DNA of 64,000 bases from an uncultured Pelagibacteraceae bacterium (lineage in GTDB: Bacteria; Pseudomonadota; Alphaproteobacteria; Pelagibacterales; Pelagibacteraceae), in the NCBI GenBank assembly GCA_902635665.1, contig CACPOX010000001.1:82118-146117 (forward strand), given 5' to 3'. The first letter of the stretch is position 1. Each line of letters starts with the position of its first letter. Both the position numbers and the translations under genes were made by a program. This document shows positions 18,540 to 28,704 of the stretch, piece after piece. The notes beneath the pieces were generated by a model that was not told where the DNA came from, ran no database searches, and was given only the letters and a program-made list of their open reading frames with translations.

Positions 18540-19961
18540 ATGAATAGAACTGGTATATTTTGGATAAGAGAAGATTTTAGAATTGAGAATAATCCCGCTT
18601 TATCTTTTGCAACACAAAATCATGATAGTGTAATTGCATTATATATTTATAATAATAATGATTTTGACGACAAAAGAGAGGCTCAAAAATGGTGGGTTTT
18701 TAAATCTCTAGAATCTTTAAAAAAAGATTTATCAAATTATAAAATTAATCTTGAAATAGTAAAAGGTGATGAATTAGAGATTTTTTCTAAGTTAAATAAA
18801 TCAGATAACATTTCAATTTATTGGAATAAAATTTATGAACCAGATGTTATTACTAAAGGAAAAAAAATACGTGATTTATTTATTAAAAATGAAATTAATT
18901 TTAAATATTTCAAAGGTAATATTTTAAATGAATTTCAAGAGGTAACAAAAAATGATGGAACTCCCTTTAAGGTGTTTACTCCTTTTTGGAGAAATGCTGA
19001 ACAAGTATATCTAAATCAGCCGCCAAGTAAAAATTATATCGTTAAAAAAAAAACAAAAAAGATTTTATGGTTTAAGAAATGTATTGAAGCAAAGGATATT
19101 TTACCAAAAAAAAATTGGTATGAAAAATTTGAAAAATATTGGAAAGTTTCAGAAAATGACTCAAAAAAAATACTTAAAAACCTAATTGAAAATAAAATTA
19201 AGGATTATGGAACTGCTAGGGACATACCTTCTGTGGAGGGAACTTCTAAATTATCCCCGTTTATTAAACATGGCCAAATTCATGTGGGAAGTATTTGGAA
19301 AAAATGTTCTGAAATTAAATCAAAAGGAACAGGTTATAGAAAATATATTAATGAACTTGGTTGGAGAGAGTTTTCACATAGTTTAATTAATTATTTTCCC
19401 AAATTCTTAAAGGGTAACTTTAGGAAAGAGTTTGATAAATTTCCTTGGGTTAAAAATGAAAAATTCTTAAAAGCTTGGAAAAAAGGTATGACTGGTTATC
19501 CTATTGTAGATGCAGGTATGAGAGAATTATATGAAACTGGTTGGATGCACAACAGAATAAGAATGGTTGTTGGTTCATTTTTAGTCAAACATTTGAGAAT
19601 TAATTGGACTGAAGGTGAGAAACATTTTAGAAATTGCCTACTAGATTTTAATAAAGCAAATAATGTTGCTCAGTGGCAATGGGTTGCTGGTTGTGGTGCA
19701 GATGCGGCGCCCTATTTCAGAATATTTAATCCAATTCTTCAGGGTGAAAAATTTGATAAAGAAGGCACTTATGTAAAAAAATGGGTACCTGAACTCAAAA
19801 ATGTTCCAAAAAAATTTATCCACAAACCGTGGGAAATGGAATCGAAATATCAAGAAGCAATAAAAACAACTATTGGTAAGGATTATCCAAGTCCAATTGT
19901 AGTTCACGAAAAAGCCAGAGTTGCGGCTCTTGAAGCATTTCAATCTTTAAAGAAAAAATAG
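18540..19961 (+). CDS. phrB: Deoxyribodipyrimidine photolyase/cryptochrome family
   Basis: N-terminal photolyase domain (FWIREDFRIENNPALSFA) and FAD-binding domain (GYPIVDAGMRELYETGWMHNRIRMVVGSFLVKHLRINW, FNKANNVAQWQWVAGCGADAAPYFRIFNP). Confidence 0.92.
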   Translation: MNRTGIFWIREDFRIENNPALSFATQNHDSVIALYIYNNNDFDDKREAQKWWVFKSLESLKKDLSNYKINLEIVKGDELEIFSKLNKSDNISIYWNKIYEPDVITKGKKIRDLFIKNEINFKYFKGNILNEFQEVTKNDGTPFKVFTPFWRNAEQVYLNQPPSKNYIVKKKTKKILWFKKCIEAKDILPKKNWYEKFEKYWKVSENDSKKILKNLIENKIKDYGTARDIPSVEGTSKLSPFIKHGQIHVGSIWKKCSEIKSKGTGYRKYINELGWREFSHSLINYFPKFLKGNFRKEFDKFPWVKNEKFLKAWKKGMTGYPIVDAGMRELYETGWMHNRIRMVVGSFLVKHLRINWTEGEKHFRNCLLDFNKANNVAQWQWVAGCGADAAPYFRIFNPILQGEKFDKEGTYVKKWVPELKNVPKKFIHKPWEMESKYQEAIKTTIGKDYPSPIVVHEKARVAALEAFQSLKKK

Positions 19962-19969
19962 GTTTAATT

Positions 19970-20389
19970 TTATTCACCTATAAAATGATGAATTATAGTC
20001 CTTTTTTGAACTTCTAATCTATGTTCAAACAAATATATACCCTGCCAAGTCCCAAGCAACAATTCACTTTCTTTCACGCTTAGAGAGATTTGATTATTTG
20101 TTAATGCAGATTTTATATGTGCAGGCATATCGTCTTTTCCCTCTGTAGTATGGACATACAATTTTTTATCCATTGGAACTAGTTTATCAAAATAATTTAA
20201 CAAATCTCTTTGAACATCAGGGTCAGCATTTTCTTGAATAATTAATGACGCACTAGTGTGTTGAATACTTAAATTAAGCATTCCATTTTTAAAATTATTA
20301 TTACTTATCCATTGAATCGTTTGGTCAGTAAATTCATAGAGCTTTTGTCCATTAGTGTTAACTTGGAGATTGTAAAATTTCTGTATCAT
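19970..20389 (-). CDS. YjbQ/UPF0047 family protein
   Basis: QHTSASLIIQENADPDVQRDLLNYF, LLLGTWQGIYLFEHR. Confidence 0.88.
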   Translation of the reverse strand: MIQKFYNLQVNTNGQKLYEFTDQTIQWISNNNFKNGMLNLSIQHTSASLIIQENADPDVQRDLLNYFDKLVPMDKKLYVHTTEGKDDMPAHIKSALTNNQISLSVKESELLLGTWQGIYLFEHRLEVQKRTIIHHFIGE

Positions 20390-21444
20390 AAATTAGTTTC
20401 CATAGAAGTTAATTCATACAAACGACTAATAGTACGTTTAAATGGGTTCTCTAATAACCTTGACGAGGTAAATTCATTTATATTTTGGTTGGCTGTAATA
20501 GCTAGTGGTATTCCCTTATCATAAATAACATCTAAAAGAGTTATAAAGCGTTTTTGTTGATTAGAATTAATGTCAGTAAATTGTGGAATTTTCTCTATAA
20601 CAATAAATTTACAATTCTTAATTATCTCTAAATAATCTTCAGCACCTAAATTTTGATCACATAACTCATTAAAATTAAGTCTTACTATACCATCATAAAA
20701 GTTTTCTATTTTGAAATCTCTTCCTTTAACATTAATCAAAATTATTGATTTTTTTTTATTTTTAGTAATTGTTCTAAAAAATTTATTAATTTTGAAATTT
20801 ATTTCTTGGTTCAGAGGGTAAAAATATCTTTGTTGTTGTTTGTCGTTTGATTTTCTATAATCGTCTTCAATTTTTAGTTCATGTTCCACAGATTGGTCCT
20901 GCATTATTTTAATGAAGGGCTTAAATTGATCCCTTTGAAGTCCATCTTTATAAAGTTCTGAAATTTTAGTATTAGAAGTTACAATTATTTTAATGTCCTC
21001 TTTAAATATTTGATCAAATAATTTCCCTAAAATCATAGCATCAACTATATTGGTTACTTGGAATTCATCAAAATAAATTAAAGAGGCCTTAGATTTTAAA
21101 TCTTTAACAAATAAATTGATTATATTTTCTTCACCACTTTCTTTCCTTTCATGAGCAAAATCATGAAAATTTAACATAAATTCGTTAAAGTGTTTTCTTA
21201 ATTTTTTTTTATCTAATCTATCAAAAAAAAAATTTAAAATCATAGTTTTTCCAACCCCAACATCTCCATATAAGTAAAACCCTTTTTGAGATAATTTTTT
21301 TGAAAATAATTTTGAAAAAAAAGATTTGAAATTAATTTGGTAATATTTATCTATTTTTTTTAGAACAGAAATTTGATTTTTATTTATTTCTAGATCTTGA
21401 TTTTCACAAAAAGATCTAAATGCATTTTCAAATGATTTTAACAT
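20386..21444 (-). CDS. zapE: AFG1-like ATPase (ZapE family)
   Basis: Walker A GDVGVGKTMI, Walker B LIYFDEFQVTNIVDAMILGKLF, NPFKRTISRLYELTS. Confidence 0.87.
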   Translation of the reverse strand: MLKSFENAFRSFCENQDLEINKNQISVLKKIDKYYQINFKSFFSKLFSKKLSQKGFYLYGDVGVGKTMILNFFFDRLDKKKLRKHFNEFMLNFHDFAHERKESGEENIINLFVKDLKSKASLIYFDEFQVTNIVDAMILGKLFDQIFKEDIKIIVTSNTKISELYKDGLQRDQFKPFIKIMQDQSVEHELKIEDDYRKSNDKQQQRYFYPLNQEINFKINKFFRTITKNKKKSIILINVKGRDFKIENFYDGIVRLNFNELCDQNLGAEDYLEIIKNCKFIVIEKIPQFTDINSNQQKRFITLLDVIYDKGIPLAITANQNINEFTSSRLLENPFKRTISRLYELTSMETNL

Positions 21445-21875
21445 TAATTTCTTTTAGTTTTAAAATCGATACCATATTCTGACCGTGGGCCTTTTCTTAA
21501 TCCAAATGGACCAGGAATAAATATGGTCATTGGATTTGTTCCTGGTTCAAGATCGACTCTGTGAAAAGTATTTGCAGACCTAAACCCAACGTAACCTGGT
21601 TTTCTCCAAAACTTACCAATCTTTGTGGTCTCCCAATATCCTCCTCTTAAAATAATCGTAATATATGGGCATAAATGATTATGAACGCCATCGCCATGAT
21701 CATCATCTAACATCTCATGAATCAATATATTAAATGGAAACCACTTAGGTCTATTTCTAAACAAGACATAGTACCTATTCATCCAAGGTTTTGCCTCATG
21801 GAATTTAGGGTGTGATGGTCCTCTATCTAATACAACTTTTTTTCTTCCGATCCTTTCCAAAAATTTTAAGATCAT
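21444..21875 (-). CDS. Cupin-like protein
   Basis: HNHLCPYITIILRGGYWE... FHRVDLEPG cupin-like His motifs. Confidence 0.6.
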   Translation of the reverse strand: MILKFLERIGRKKVVLDRGPSHPKFHEAKPWMNRYYVLFRNRPKWFPFNILIHEMLDDDHGDGVHNHLCPYITIILRGGYWETTKIGKFWRKPGYVGFRSANTFHRVDLEPGTNPMTIFIPGPFGLRKGPRSEYGIDFKTKRN

Positions 21876-21877
21876 AT

Positions 21878-23176
21878 TTAGTTGTACTTAACAATAGATC
21901 CATTTCTTACTACAAACAAACTATTATTATATATAAATGGTTTTGAAATTAAACTATTTCCAATTTTTTTTGTATCTTCTACAGATCCAAAATTAAGATC
22001 AACAACAACAATATCACCGTTAGAATTTGTTAAATACAATTTATAGTTACCTATTACAAATCCAATAGGTTTTAAATTTTTTCTGATTTTTTCTTTATAA
22101 TTAATCAAAAGATCATTAATACGAATGATATTTCCTTTATTTTTTTCTATTACATATAAATAACCCTCATCAGATACAGTAAAAATCAGATTAGCAATTA
22201 TTAAAGGAGTAATGGTAGAATTAATTTTATTTATCCAGTTAATTGTGCCTGTTTTTAAATCGACTGAATAAAATTCATTTCTATTATTTGAAAAAAAAAT
22301 TGAATTACCATCTAAAACTATTTCTGAATTTTTAAAATTATATGTTTCATAAATAATATTGGTGCTTTGTGTGGGCAATTGCCAAATAATTAAGCCTGTT
22401 TCTGTATTTACAGCTGTTATATCACCAATAGAATTATTAAAGACAACCATTTTGTTACTTACAATTAAAGAGTATTTCTTATCAGATAAAGTAAATGAAT
22501 CCTCAGTTTGTACATTCCAACACTCTGAACCATCAATTATTTCAAAACAACGAAGAATATTTTTATAATCAATAACGTAAATTTTATCTTTATTTTTTTT
22601 AACTTCTGAATTGAATGGATAGGTGTTATTTTTCATCCAATTCAATTCTCCAGAATTTAAGTTAATTGAATAATACTTTGAAATATCATCTGTTATTAAT
22701 AAATTTTCTTTATCCAAAACAAAACTTAACTTTGGTTGTAATTTTTTTTCAGCTTTCGTGTAATGATTTTTTTTCCATAAAATTTTACCTTTAGTATTGT
22801 ATCTGATTATTGATCCCTTTTTATCAAAAAAAATAATTCCATCCTCTAAAAAAATTGGTTTAAAATTGAAGTTACTAATTTGTTTTAACTTCGAAAATTT
22901 ATAACTATTAAGTTTACTTAATTCTCCACTATATTCTTGAAAACCATAATTGTTATTATTATTTATTACTCTCTTATTAATTTGAATATTATTTAAACCT
23001 AAATTTAAATCTTTATTAAACTCACTTATTATTTTTTTTTCTTCTGAATATATTTTTTTAATATTTTGTTTTGACTCAAGTTCTGTTTTATTATTTTTCC
23101 ACAATATAGACTTGTCTTTTAGTAAACAACTATTTAAGAAAAATAATAAAATTAATGTATAAATTAATTTATTCAC
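21878..23176 (-). CDS. bamB: PQQ-like beta-propeller lipoprotein, BamB-like
   Basis: Lipoprotein signal (LILLFFLNSCLL) plus repeated beta-propeller blades (NSGELNWMKNN, TETGLIIWQLPT, LKTGTINWINKI). Confidence 0.7.
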   Translation of the reverse strand: MNKLIYTLILLFFLNSCLLKDKSILWKNNKTELESKQNIKKIYSEEKKIISEFNKDLNLGLNNIQINKRVINNNNNYGFQEYSGELSKLNSYKFSKLKQISNFNFKPIFLEDGIIFFDKKGSIIRYNTKGKILWKKNHYTKAEKKLQPKLSFVLDKENLLITDDISKYYSINLNSGELNWMKNNTYPFNSEVKKNKDKIYVIDYKNILRCFEIIDGSECWNVQTEDSFTLSDKKYSLIVSNKMVVFNNSIGDITAVNTETGLIIWQLPTQSTNIIYETYNFKNSEIVLDGNSIFFSNNRNEFYSVDLKTGTINWINKINSTITPLIIANLIFTVSDEGYLYVIEKNKGNIIRINDLLINYKEKIRKNLKPIGFVIGNYKLYLTNSNGDIVVVDLNFGSVEDTKKIGNSLISKPFIYNNSLFVVRNGSIVKYN

Positions 23177-23813
23177 TTAAATCTCTATTTAATCTTTTCT
23201 CTGACTGTAGCCTTATATCTGGGTTTGAAATTTCTAAATTAATTATCTTATTAAAAAATTCTTTAGATTTTTGTTTTTGATTTTGAGCATAAAAGTATTC
23301 TGCCATTAAATACAAAGCATGTGATTTCCAAACACTTTGAGAGTTTATAAGTGGATTTAACATATTTAATAAGTCACTTTCTTCAACAGAATCTGCGTTA
23401 TATAGAGCCTTCTTGTATATAATTAAATTTTTAATTTCATCATCGAGAGATGTTTCATTAATCGTTAAATCAAATAATTTATTAATGGTCTCTTGATTGT
23501 TAACTAGATTATTATCAATAATAAAATAAAGTGATAAAGGTGAATAAGTAGGATCTTTCATCTTAATTATTTCTATTAAATTATTTATTGTATTTTCTTT
23601 ATTACTATCTTTGTATTCTATAGTAATTGAATTAAATTTATCTGATATTTCTTTTTTCTCATTTGAGACATGATTATCATAAATGTAAAAGCCTATAGCC
23701 AAGATTATTATAGTTATTAGTACAGCAAAAATTTTGTTTTTATTGTTTGTAAAAAAGTTCCTAATTTTTTCGTTTCTATTATTTATGCTTACAATTGATA
23801 TATCTTCTTCCAT
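23169..23813 (-). CDS. Membrane-anchored TPR-like protein (YfgM-like)
   Basis: Single TM segment IFAVLITIIILAIGFYIYD; C-terminal helical repeats (YLMAEYFYAQNQKQKSKEFFNKII); next to BamB-like gene. Confidence 0.6.
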   Translation of the reverse strand: MEEDISIVSINNRNEKIRNFFTNNKNKIFAVLITIIILAIGFYIYDNHVSNEKKEISDKFNSITIEYKDSNKENTINNLIEIIKMKDPTYSPLSLYFIIDNNLVNNQETINKLFDLTINETSLDDEIKNLIIYKKALYNADSVEESDLLNMLNPLINSQSVWKSHALYLMAEYFYAQNQKQKSKEFFNKIINLEISNPDIRLQSEKRLNRDLSE

Positions 23814-23815
23814 AA

Positions 23816-26485
23816 CTAAATCATATTCCTTAAAACGTATTGTAAAATTCCCCCATTTTTATAATATTCTAATTCATTTTTAGTATCAATTCTGCATAAA
23901 GTTTTAATTTTTTTTATATCGCCTAATTTATATTTAATTTCAATAATTACCTCATCTGAAGGATTTAATCCCTTCTCTATATCTAAAATACTTATTAATT
24001 CAGATCCAATTAATTTTAAGTTTTTTCTATTAACATTATTAATAAATTGTAAAGGCAATATTCCCATTCCAATTAAATTTGACCTATGAATTCTTTCAAA
24101 ACTTTCAGCTATAACTGCTTTAATCCCTAATAATTTTGTTCCTTTAGCTGCCCAATCTCTCGATGATCCAGTTCCGTACTCTTTTCCTCCAATTACAACT
24201 AAATCTGTTCCTCTTTTTTTATATTCAACTACAGCATCGTAAATGGGTAATACTTTTTCTTCAGGATGTAACTTAGTAAAACCACCTTCGGTACTTGGAA
24301 CCATTTCATTTCTGATTCTTATATTTGCAAAAGTACCTCTCATCATAACTTCATGATTTCCTCTTCGTGAACCATAAGAGTTATAATCTTTTGGCAAAAT
24401 CTGATGTTCCATAAAATATTCACCAGTTGGGCTATCTTTTTGAATACTGCCTGCTGGTGATATATGATCTGTAGTAACCATATCACCTAAAATTAATAAT
24501 GGTCTTGCGTCCTTAATTTCTTTAAATCCTTCAGGTTTATCTGGTAACGAATCAAAAAATGGAGGTTTTTTTACATAAGTTGAGCTTTCATCCCAATTAT
24601 AGATACTGCTTTTATCAGTTTTAATTTTTTGCCATTGACTTGGGCCCTCAGAAACATTTGAGTATCTTTGTATAAACATCTCTGCATTAAGAGACTCTTT
24701 TAAAGTATCTTCTATCTCTTTATTAGAAGGCCAAATATCTTTTAAAAATACATCTTTTCCTTCTTTATCTTTTCCTAATGGATCTTTGTATAAATCAACT
24801 TCCATATGTCCTGCTAATGCATATGCAACAACTAGAGGAGGTGAAGCTAGGTAGTTAGCTTTTATATGTGGAGAAATTCTTCCCTCAAAATTTCTATTTC
24901 CAGATAAAACTGAAACAGCATAAATATTTTCTTTTTGGATTGCTTCTACAATATTTTCTGGAAGTGGTCCTGAATTTCCAATACAAGTCGTGCAGCCATA
25001 CCCAACTAAATTAAAGCCAAGCTGATCTAAATAAGTGTTTAATCCAGCTTTTGCCAAATAGTCTGTAACTACTTGAGATCCAGGTGCTAATGAGGTTTTT
25101 ACCCAAGGTTTAACCTGTAAACCTTTTTCAATAGCTTTTTTAGCTAAAAGTCCAGCCCCAATTAGAACATTTGGATTAGAGGTGTTTGTGCAAGAAGTTA
25201 TTGCTGCAATTAATATTGAGCCATCTTTAATTTCATAATCTGTGTTTGTTACTTTTGAAATTGATTTTTCATTTTTATTTGTAGCTTCCTGCAATACTTT
25301 TTGAAACGAAATAGGTGCATCTGTTAAAAGAACTTTATCTTGGGGTCTTTTAGGTCCTGAAATAGTTGGTACAACTGTGGACATATCTAAAGATATAATG
25401 TCAGTAAATTCTAATTCGTTACTCGTCCACAAACCTTGTTCCTTGGCATATTTTTCAACAATATCGACTGTCTGTTGATCTCTGCCAGAAAATTTTAAAT
25501 ACTTTAATGTTTCTTGATCGATAGGAAAAAAGCCACAAGTAGCACCATATTCTGGAGCCATGTTCGCAATTGTTGCTCTATCCGCAAGAGTTAAATTTTT
25601 TAAACCTTCTCCATAAAACTCAACAAACTTACCAACCACTCCTTTATCTCTTAACATTTTAACAACAGTTAAAACTAAATCAGTTGCAGTAGTTCCTTCT
25701 GGCAATTTGTTCTTCATTTCAAAACCAATGACCTCTGGTATTAACATAGAAATTGGTTGACCTAGCATTCCAGCTTCAGCTTCAATTCCACCAACACCCC
25801 ATCCTAAAACAGATAAACCATTTACCATTGTTGTATGACTATCTGTTCCAACTAAAGTATCTGGAAAAAGATATTGTTCTCCTTTAAATTCTTCTGACCA
25901 AACAACTTTTGACAGATATTCTAGATTTACTTGGTGACAAATTCCTGTTCCTGGTGGAACTATCCTAAAATTATCAAATGCCTGCTGTCCCCATTTTAAA
26001 AAAGAATATCTTTCACCATTTCTCTCAAATTCTATATCGACATTTTTTTCAAAAGAATCTGATTTTGCGGATTGGTCAACTTGTACTGAGTGATCAATTA
26101 CAAGATCAACTGCAGATAATGGATTGATTGTATTTGGATCTTTATTTTTTTCTTTAACAGCTTCTCTCATTGCGGCTAAATCTGCAACTGCAGGTATTCC
26201 GGTATAATCTTGAAGCAATACTCTTGCTGGCCTATAAGCAATTTCAGTTTTAGATTTTTTTGTATTTAGCCAATTTTTAATCGCTTCTATTTGAGATTTT
26301 GTGACACTTAAGTCATCTTCGTGTCTTAATAAATTTTCTAGTAAAACTTTTAGAGATTTTGGAAGTTTGTTTATTCCTTCAAGTCCATTTTTTTCTGCTT
26401 CATTTAATGAGTAATAATTATAATCTTTGTCATTAACTGTGATTTTTTTAAGTGAATTATAAGAATTTTTATTTCCTGGGGTCAT
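23816..26485 (-). CDS. acnA: Aconitate hydratase A
   Basis: RPARVLLQDYTGIPAVADLAAMREA, VGTDSHTTMVNGLSVLGWGVGGIEAEA, GYGCTTCIGNSGPL, GSSRDWAAKGTKLLGIKAVIAESFERIHRSNLIGMGILPLQF. Confidence 0.97.
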   Translation of the reverse strand: MTPGNKNSYNSLKKITVNDKDYNYYSLNEAEKNGLEGINKLPKSLKVLLENLLRHEDDLSVTKSQIEAIKNWLNTKKSKTEIAYRPARVLLQDYTGIPAVADLAAMREAVKEKNKDPNTINPLSAVDLVIDHSVQVDQSAKSDSFEKNVDIEFERNGERYSFLKWGQQAFDNFRIVPPGTGICHQVNLEYLSKVVWSEEFKGEQYLFPDTLVGTDSHTTMVNGLSVLGWGVGGIEAEAGMLGQPISMLIPEVIGFEMKNKLPEGTTATDLVLTVVKMLRDKGVVGKFVEFYGEGLKNLTLADRATIANMAPEYGATCGFFPIDQETLKYLKFSGRDQQTVDIVEKYAKEQGLWTSNELEFTDIISLDMSTVVPTISGPKRPQDKVLLTDAPISFQKVLQEATNKNEKSISKVTNTDYEIKDGSILIAAITSCTNTSNPNVLIGAGLLAKKAIEKGLQVKPWVKTSLAPGSQVVTDYLAKAGLNTYLDQLGFNLVGYGCTTCIGNSGPLPENIVEAIQKENIYAVSVLSGNRNFEGRISPHIKANYLASPPLVVAYALAGHMEVDLYKDPLGKDKEGKDVFLKDIWPSNKEIEDTLKESLNAEMFIQRYSNVSEGPSQWQKIKTDKSSIYNWDESSTYVKKPPFFDSLPDKPEGFKEIKDARPLLILGDMVTTDHISPAGSIQKDSPTGEYFMEHQILPKDYNSYGSRRGNHEVMMRGTFANIRIRNEMVPSTEGGFTKLHPEEKVLPIYDAVVEYKKRGTDLVVIGGKEYGTGSSRDWAAKGTKLLGIKAVIAESFERIHRSNLIGMGILPLQFINNVNRKNLKLIGSELISILDIEKGLNPSDEVIIEIKYKLGDIKKIKTLCRIDTKNELEYYKNGGILQYVLRNMI

Positions 26486-26486
26486 A

Positions 26487-27080
26487 TTATAAATAAAAAG
26501 TTACTATGCTTGTTAAAAGAAGCAGTGACATAGCATAATTAAAGTAATTAATAAATTTCTGATTTGTCGCGAATTTCCTGAAAAATTTACCTAAAAAGGT
26601 CCATAGAGTTATGCTCGTCACTGAAACAATTAAAGCCATTATGATAATTTGAGTCGTGTAACTTACAAAAGACTCTCCTGGACTAATGTAAGTAGAAACG
26701 ACAATTATCGATGCAATTACTGCTTTTGGGTTTAGAAATTGAAAAACAAATGTTTCTATAAATTTAACAGGATTAGAATTTTTGTTTTCTTCATTTGTAG
26801 ATCCTGAAAAAGAAATTTTATAAGCCAGGTAAATTAAAAATAAAGTACCTAAATACTTTAAGATTTCTTGAATTATTGGGTAAAGTTTAAATATATTTAT
26901 TAATCCTAAAGCTACACATAATAAAAGAAATGGGAAACCAAATGTTACCCCGAAGATGTGTGGAAGTGTCTTTTTTATTCCAAAATTAAATCCAGAATAG
27001 AATGCCACAAAATTATTTGGTCCTGGGGTAAAGGCTGCAACTATTCCAAACAAAGTGATTGATAAAATTTCAGGGTGCAT
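26487..27080 (-). CDS. LysE/RhtB family exporter
   Basis: GIVAAFTPGPNNFVAFYSGFNFGIKKTLPHIFGVTFGF, multi-TM. Confidence 0.85.
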   Translation of the reverse strand: MHPEILSITLFGIVAAFTPGPNNFVAFYSGFNFGIKKTLPHIFGVTFGFPFLLLCVALGLINIFKLYPIIQEILKYLGTLFLIYLAYKISFSGSTNEENKNSNPVKFIETFVFQFLNPKAVIASIIVVSTYISPGESFVSYTTQIIIMALIVSVTSITLWTFLGKFFRKFATNQKFINYFNYAMSLLLLTSIVTFYL

Positions 27081-27082
27081 TG

Positions 27083-27424
27083 TTAAGCAATAGGTAAACC
27101 ATTCTCCGATTTTTGAGAAGGATGAACTAATATTACTTTTCCTTCTTTATCAATCGATCCAAGAATAAGAACTTGTGAAACTACTCCAGCAATATTTTTT
27201 TCTGGAAAATTACAAACACCTATTACCTGTTTGCCCTTGAGGTTTTCCTCATTATAATAATGTGTAATTTGAGCAGACGATTGCTTAATTCCTATTTCAT
27301 CACCAAAATCTACTTCAACAACTAAAGAAGGTTTTCTAGCTTTTTCATTTTTTTTTACTGAAATAACCGTCCCAACTCTAATATCAACTTTATCAAAAAT
27401 ATCGTAGGTAATTTGTTCTTTCAT
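27083..27424 (-). CDS. csaA: CsaA-type tRNA-binding protein
   Basis: DIFDKVDIRVGTVISVKKNEKARKPSLVVEVDFGDEIGIKQSSAQIT...QVIGVCNFPEKNIAG. Confidence 0.9.
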   Translation of the reverse strand: MKEQITYDIFDKVDIRVGTVISVKKNEKARKPSLVVEVDFGDEIGIKQSSAQITHYYNEENLKGKQVIGVCNFPEKNIAGVVSQVLILGSIDKEGKVILVHPSQKSENGLPIA

Positions 27425-27442
27425 ATAATTAATATATAATGG

Positions 27443-28642
27443 ATGAAAAATATGAGTACAGAAAATAATTTAGATCATTTATTTAATAATTCTGTAAAAA
27501 TTTTAACAGACCTTATTGGTTTTAAAACAATATCTGGAGAGGATAATACTGCTTTAATTGATTACTGTGATGATATCTTAAAAAAAATAGGTGCTACTTC
27601 TTTTAGAACTTATGATGATGAAAAAAAAAGAGTAAATCTATTCGCAACTCTTAAAGCTAAAAGTTCAAGAAATAAAAAACCAATAATTTTATCAGGTCAT
27701 ACAGATGTTGTCCCAGTTTCAAAGGGTTGGAGCTCAGACCCTTTTACTGCAACAATTAGGGAGGATAAATTGTATGGAAGAGGTTCTTGTGACATGAAGG
27801 GTTTTATTGCATGTACTTTGGCATATGCTCCAATTTATTCAAAATCTAATTTAGATAGAGATATTCATTTTTCTTTTACATTTGATGAAGAAACAGCATG
27901 CATAGGGGCCCCAATATTAATCGAAGAGTTAAAAAGAAGAAATATTAAAGATGGCATTTGTATCGTTGGCGAACCTACCAACATGAAGATTATTGATGCG
28001 CACAAAGGATGTTATGAATACACAACACATTTTAGAGGTCTAGCAGGACATAGTTCAGCACCTCATAAAGGTGTAAGTGCTGTTGAATATGCATCAAGAT
28101 ATGTAAATAAATTAATCGAATTAAGAGAAAAACTTAAAGTGAGAGAACCAAAAGATTCTATTTTTGATCCACCTCACTCTACTCTATCAATTGGTGGGGT
28201 ATTTGGCGGTATAGCCCACAATGTAATCGCAGACAAATGTTATGTTAATTGGGAAACAAGACCTGTTGTAAAAGAAGATGGTGTGTTTTTAAATCAGGAA
28301 ATAGATAAATATGCAAATGAAGTTTTGCTTCCAGATATGAAAAAAGTTTTTCCAAATGCTTCAATTGAAAAAAATATTATAGGTGAAATAATTGGATTTG
28401 AAAGAAAGAGCAAATCAGATGCATGTGAATTAATTTCTAGCTTAACAGGTGATAATTCAAGGCAAGTTGTTTCCTTTGGAACTGAAGCAGGTTTATTTCA
28501 GGAAATAGGTATTAGTACTGTTGTATGTGGTCCTGGTTCAATTGAACAAGCTCATAAAATTGATGAATTTATAGTTTTAGATGAATTAAAAAAATGTTTA
28601 AAACTTCTCGAAGGTATAAAAACAAAATCTATTTTGAACTAA
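27443..28642 (+). CDS. argE: Acetylornithine deacetylase (M20 family)
   Basis: LSGHTDVVPVSKGWSSDPF, LYGRGSCDMKGFIA, FTFDEETACIGA, FGTEAGLFQE. Confidence 0.88.
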   Translation: MKNMSTENNLDHLFNNSVKILTDLIGFKTISGEDNTALIDYCDDILKKIGATSFRTYDDEKKRVNLFATLKAKSSRNKKPIILSGHTDVVPVSKGWSSDPFTATIREDKLYGRGSCDMKGFIACTLAYAPIYSKSNLDRDIHFSFTFDEETACIGAPILIEELKRRNIKDGICIVGEPTNMKIIDAHKGCYEYTTHFRGLAGHSSAPHKGVSAVEYASRYVNKLIELREKLKVREPKDSIFDPPHSTLSIGGVFGGIAHNVIADKCYVNWETRPVVKEDGVFLNQEIDKYANEVLLPDMKKVFPNASIEKNIIGEIIGFERKSKSDACELISSLTGDNSRQVVSFGTEAGLFQEIGISTVVCGPGSIEQAHKIDEFIVLDELKKCLKLLEGIKTKSILN

Positions 28643-28677
28643 TTAAAAAAGCCCATCACATTAAAGTAATGGGCTTT
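28643..28677 (-). terminator. Rho-independent terminator for the NCS1 transporter gene; possibly bidirectional
   Basis: AAAGCCCAT...ATGGGCTTT stem with T-run on the minus strand, between convergent genes. Confidence 0.75.
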
Positions 28678-28704
28678 AGTTATAACTAACTTTAAGGTTT
28701 GTTG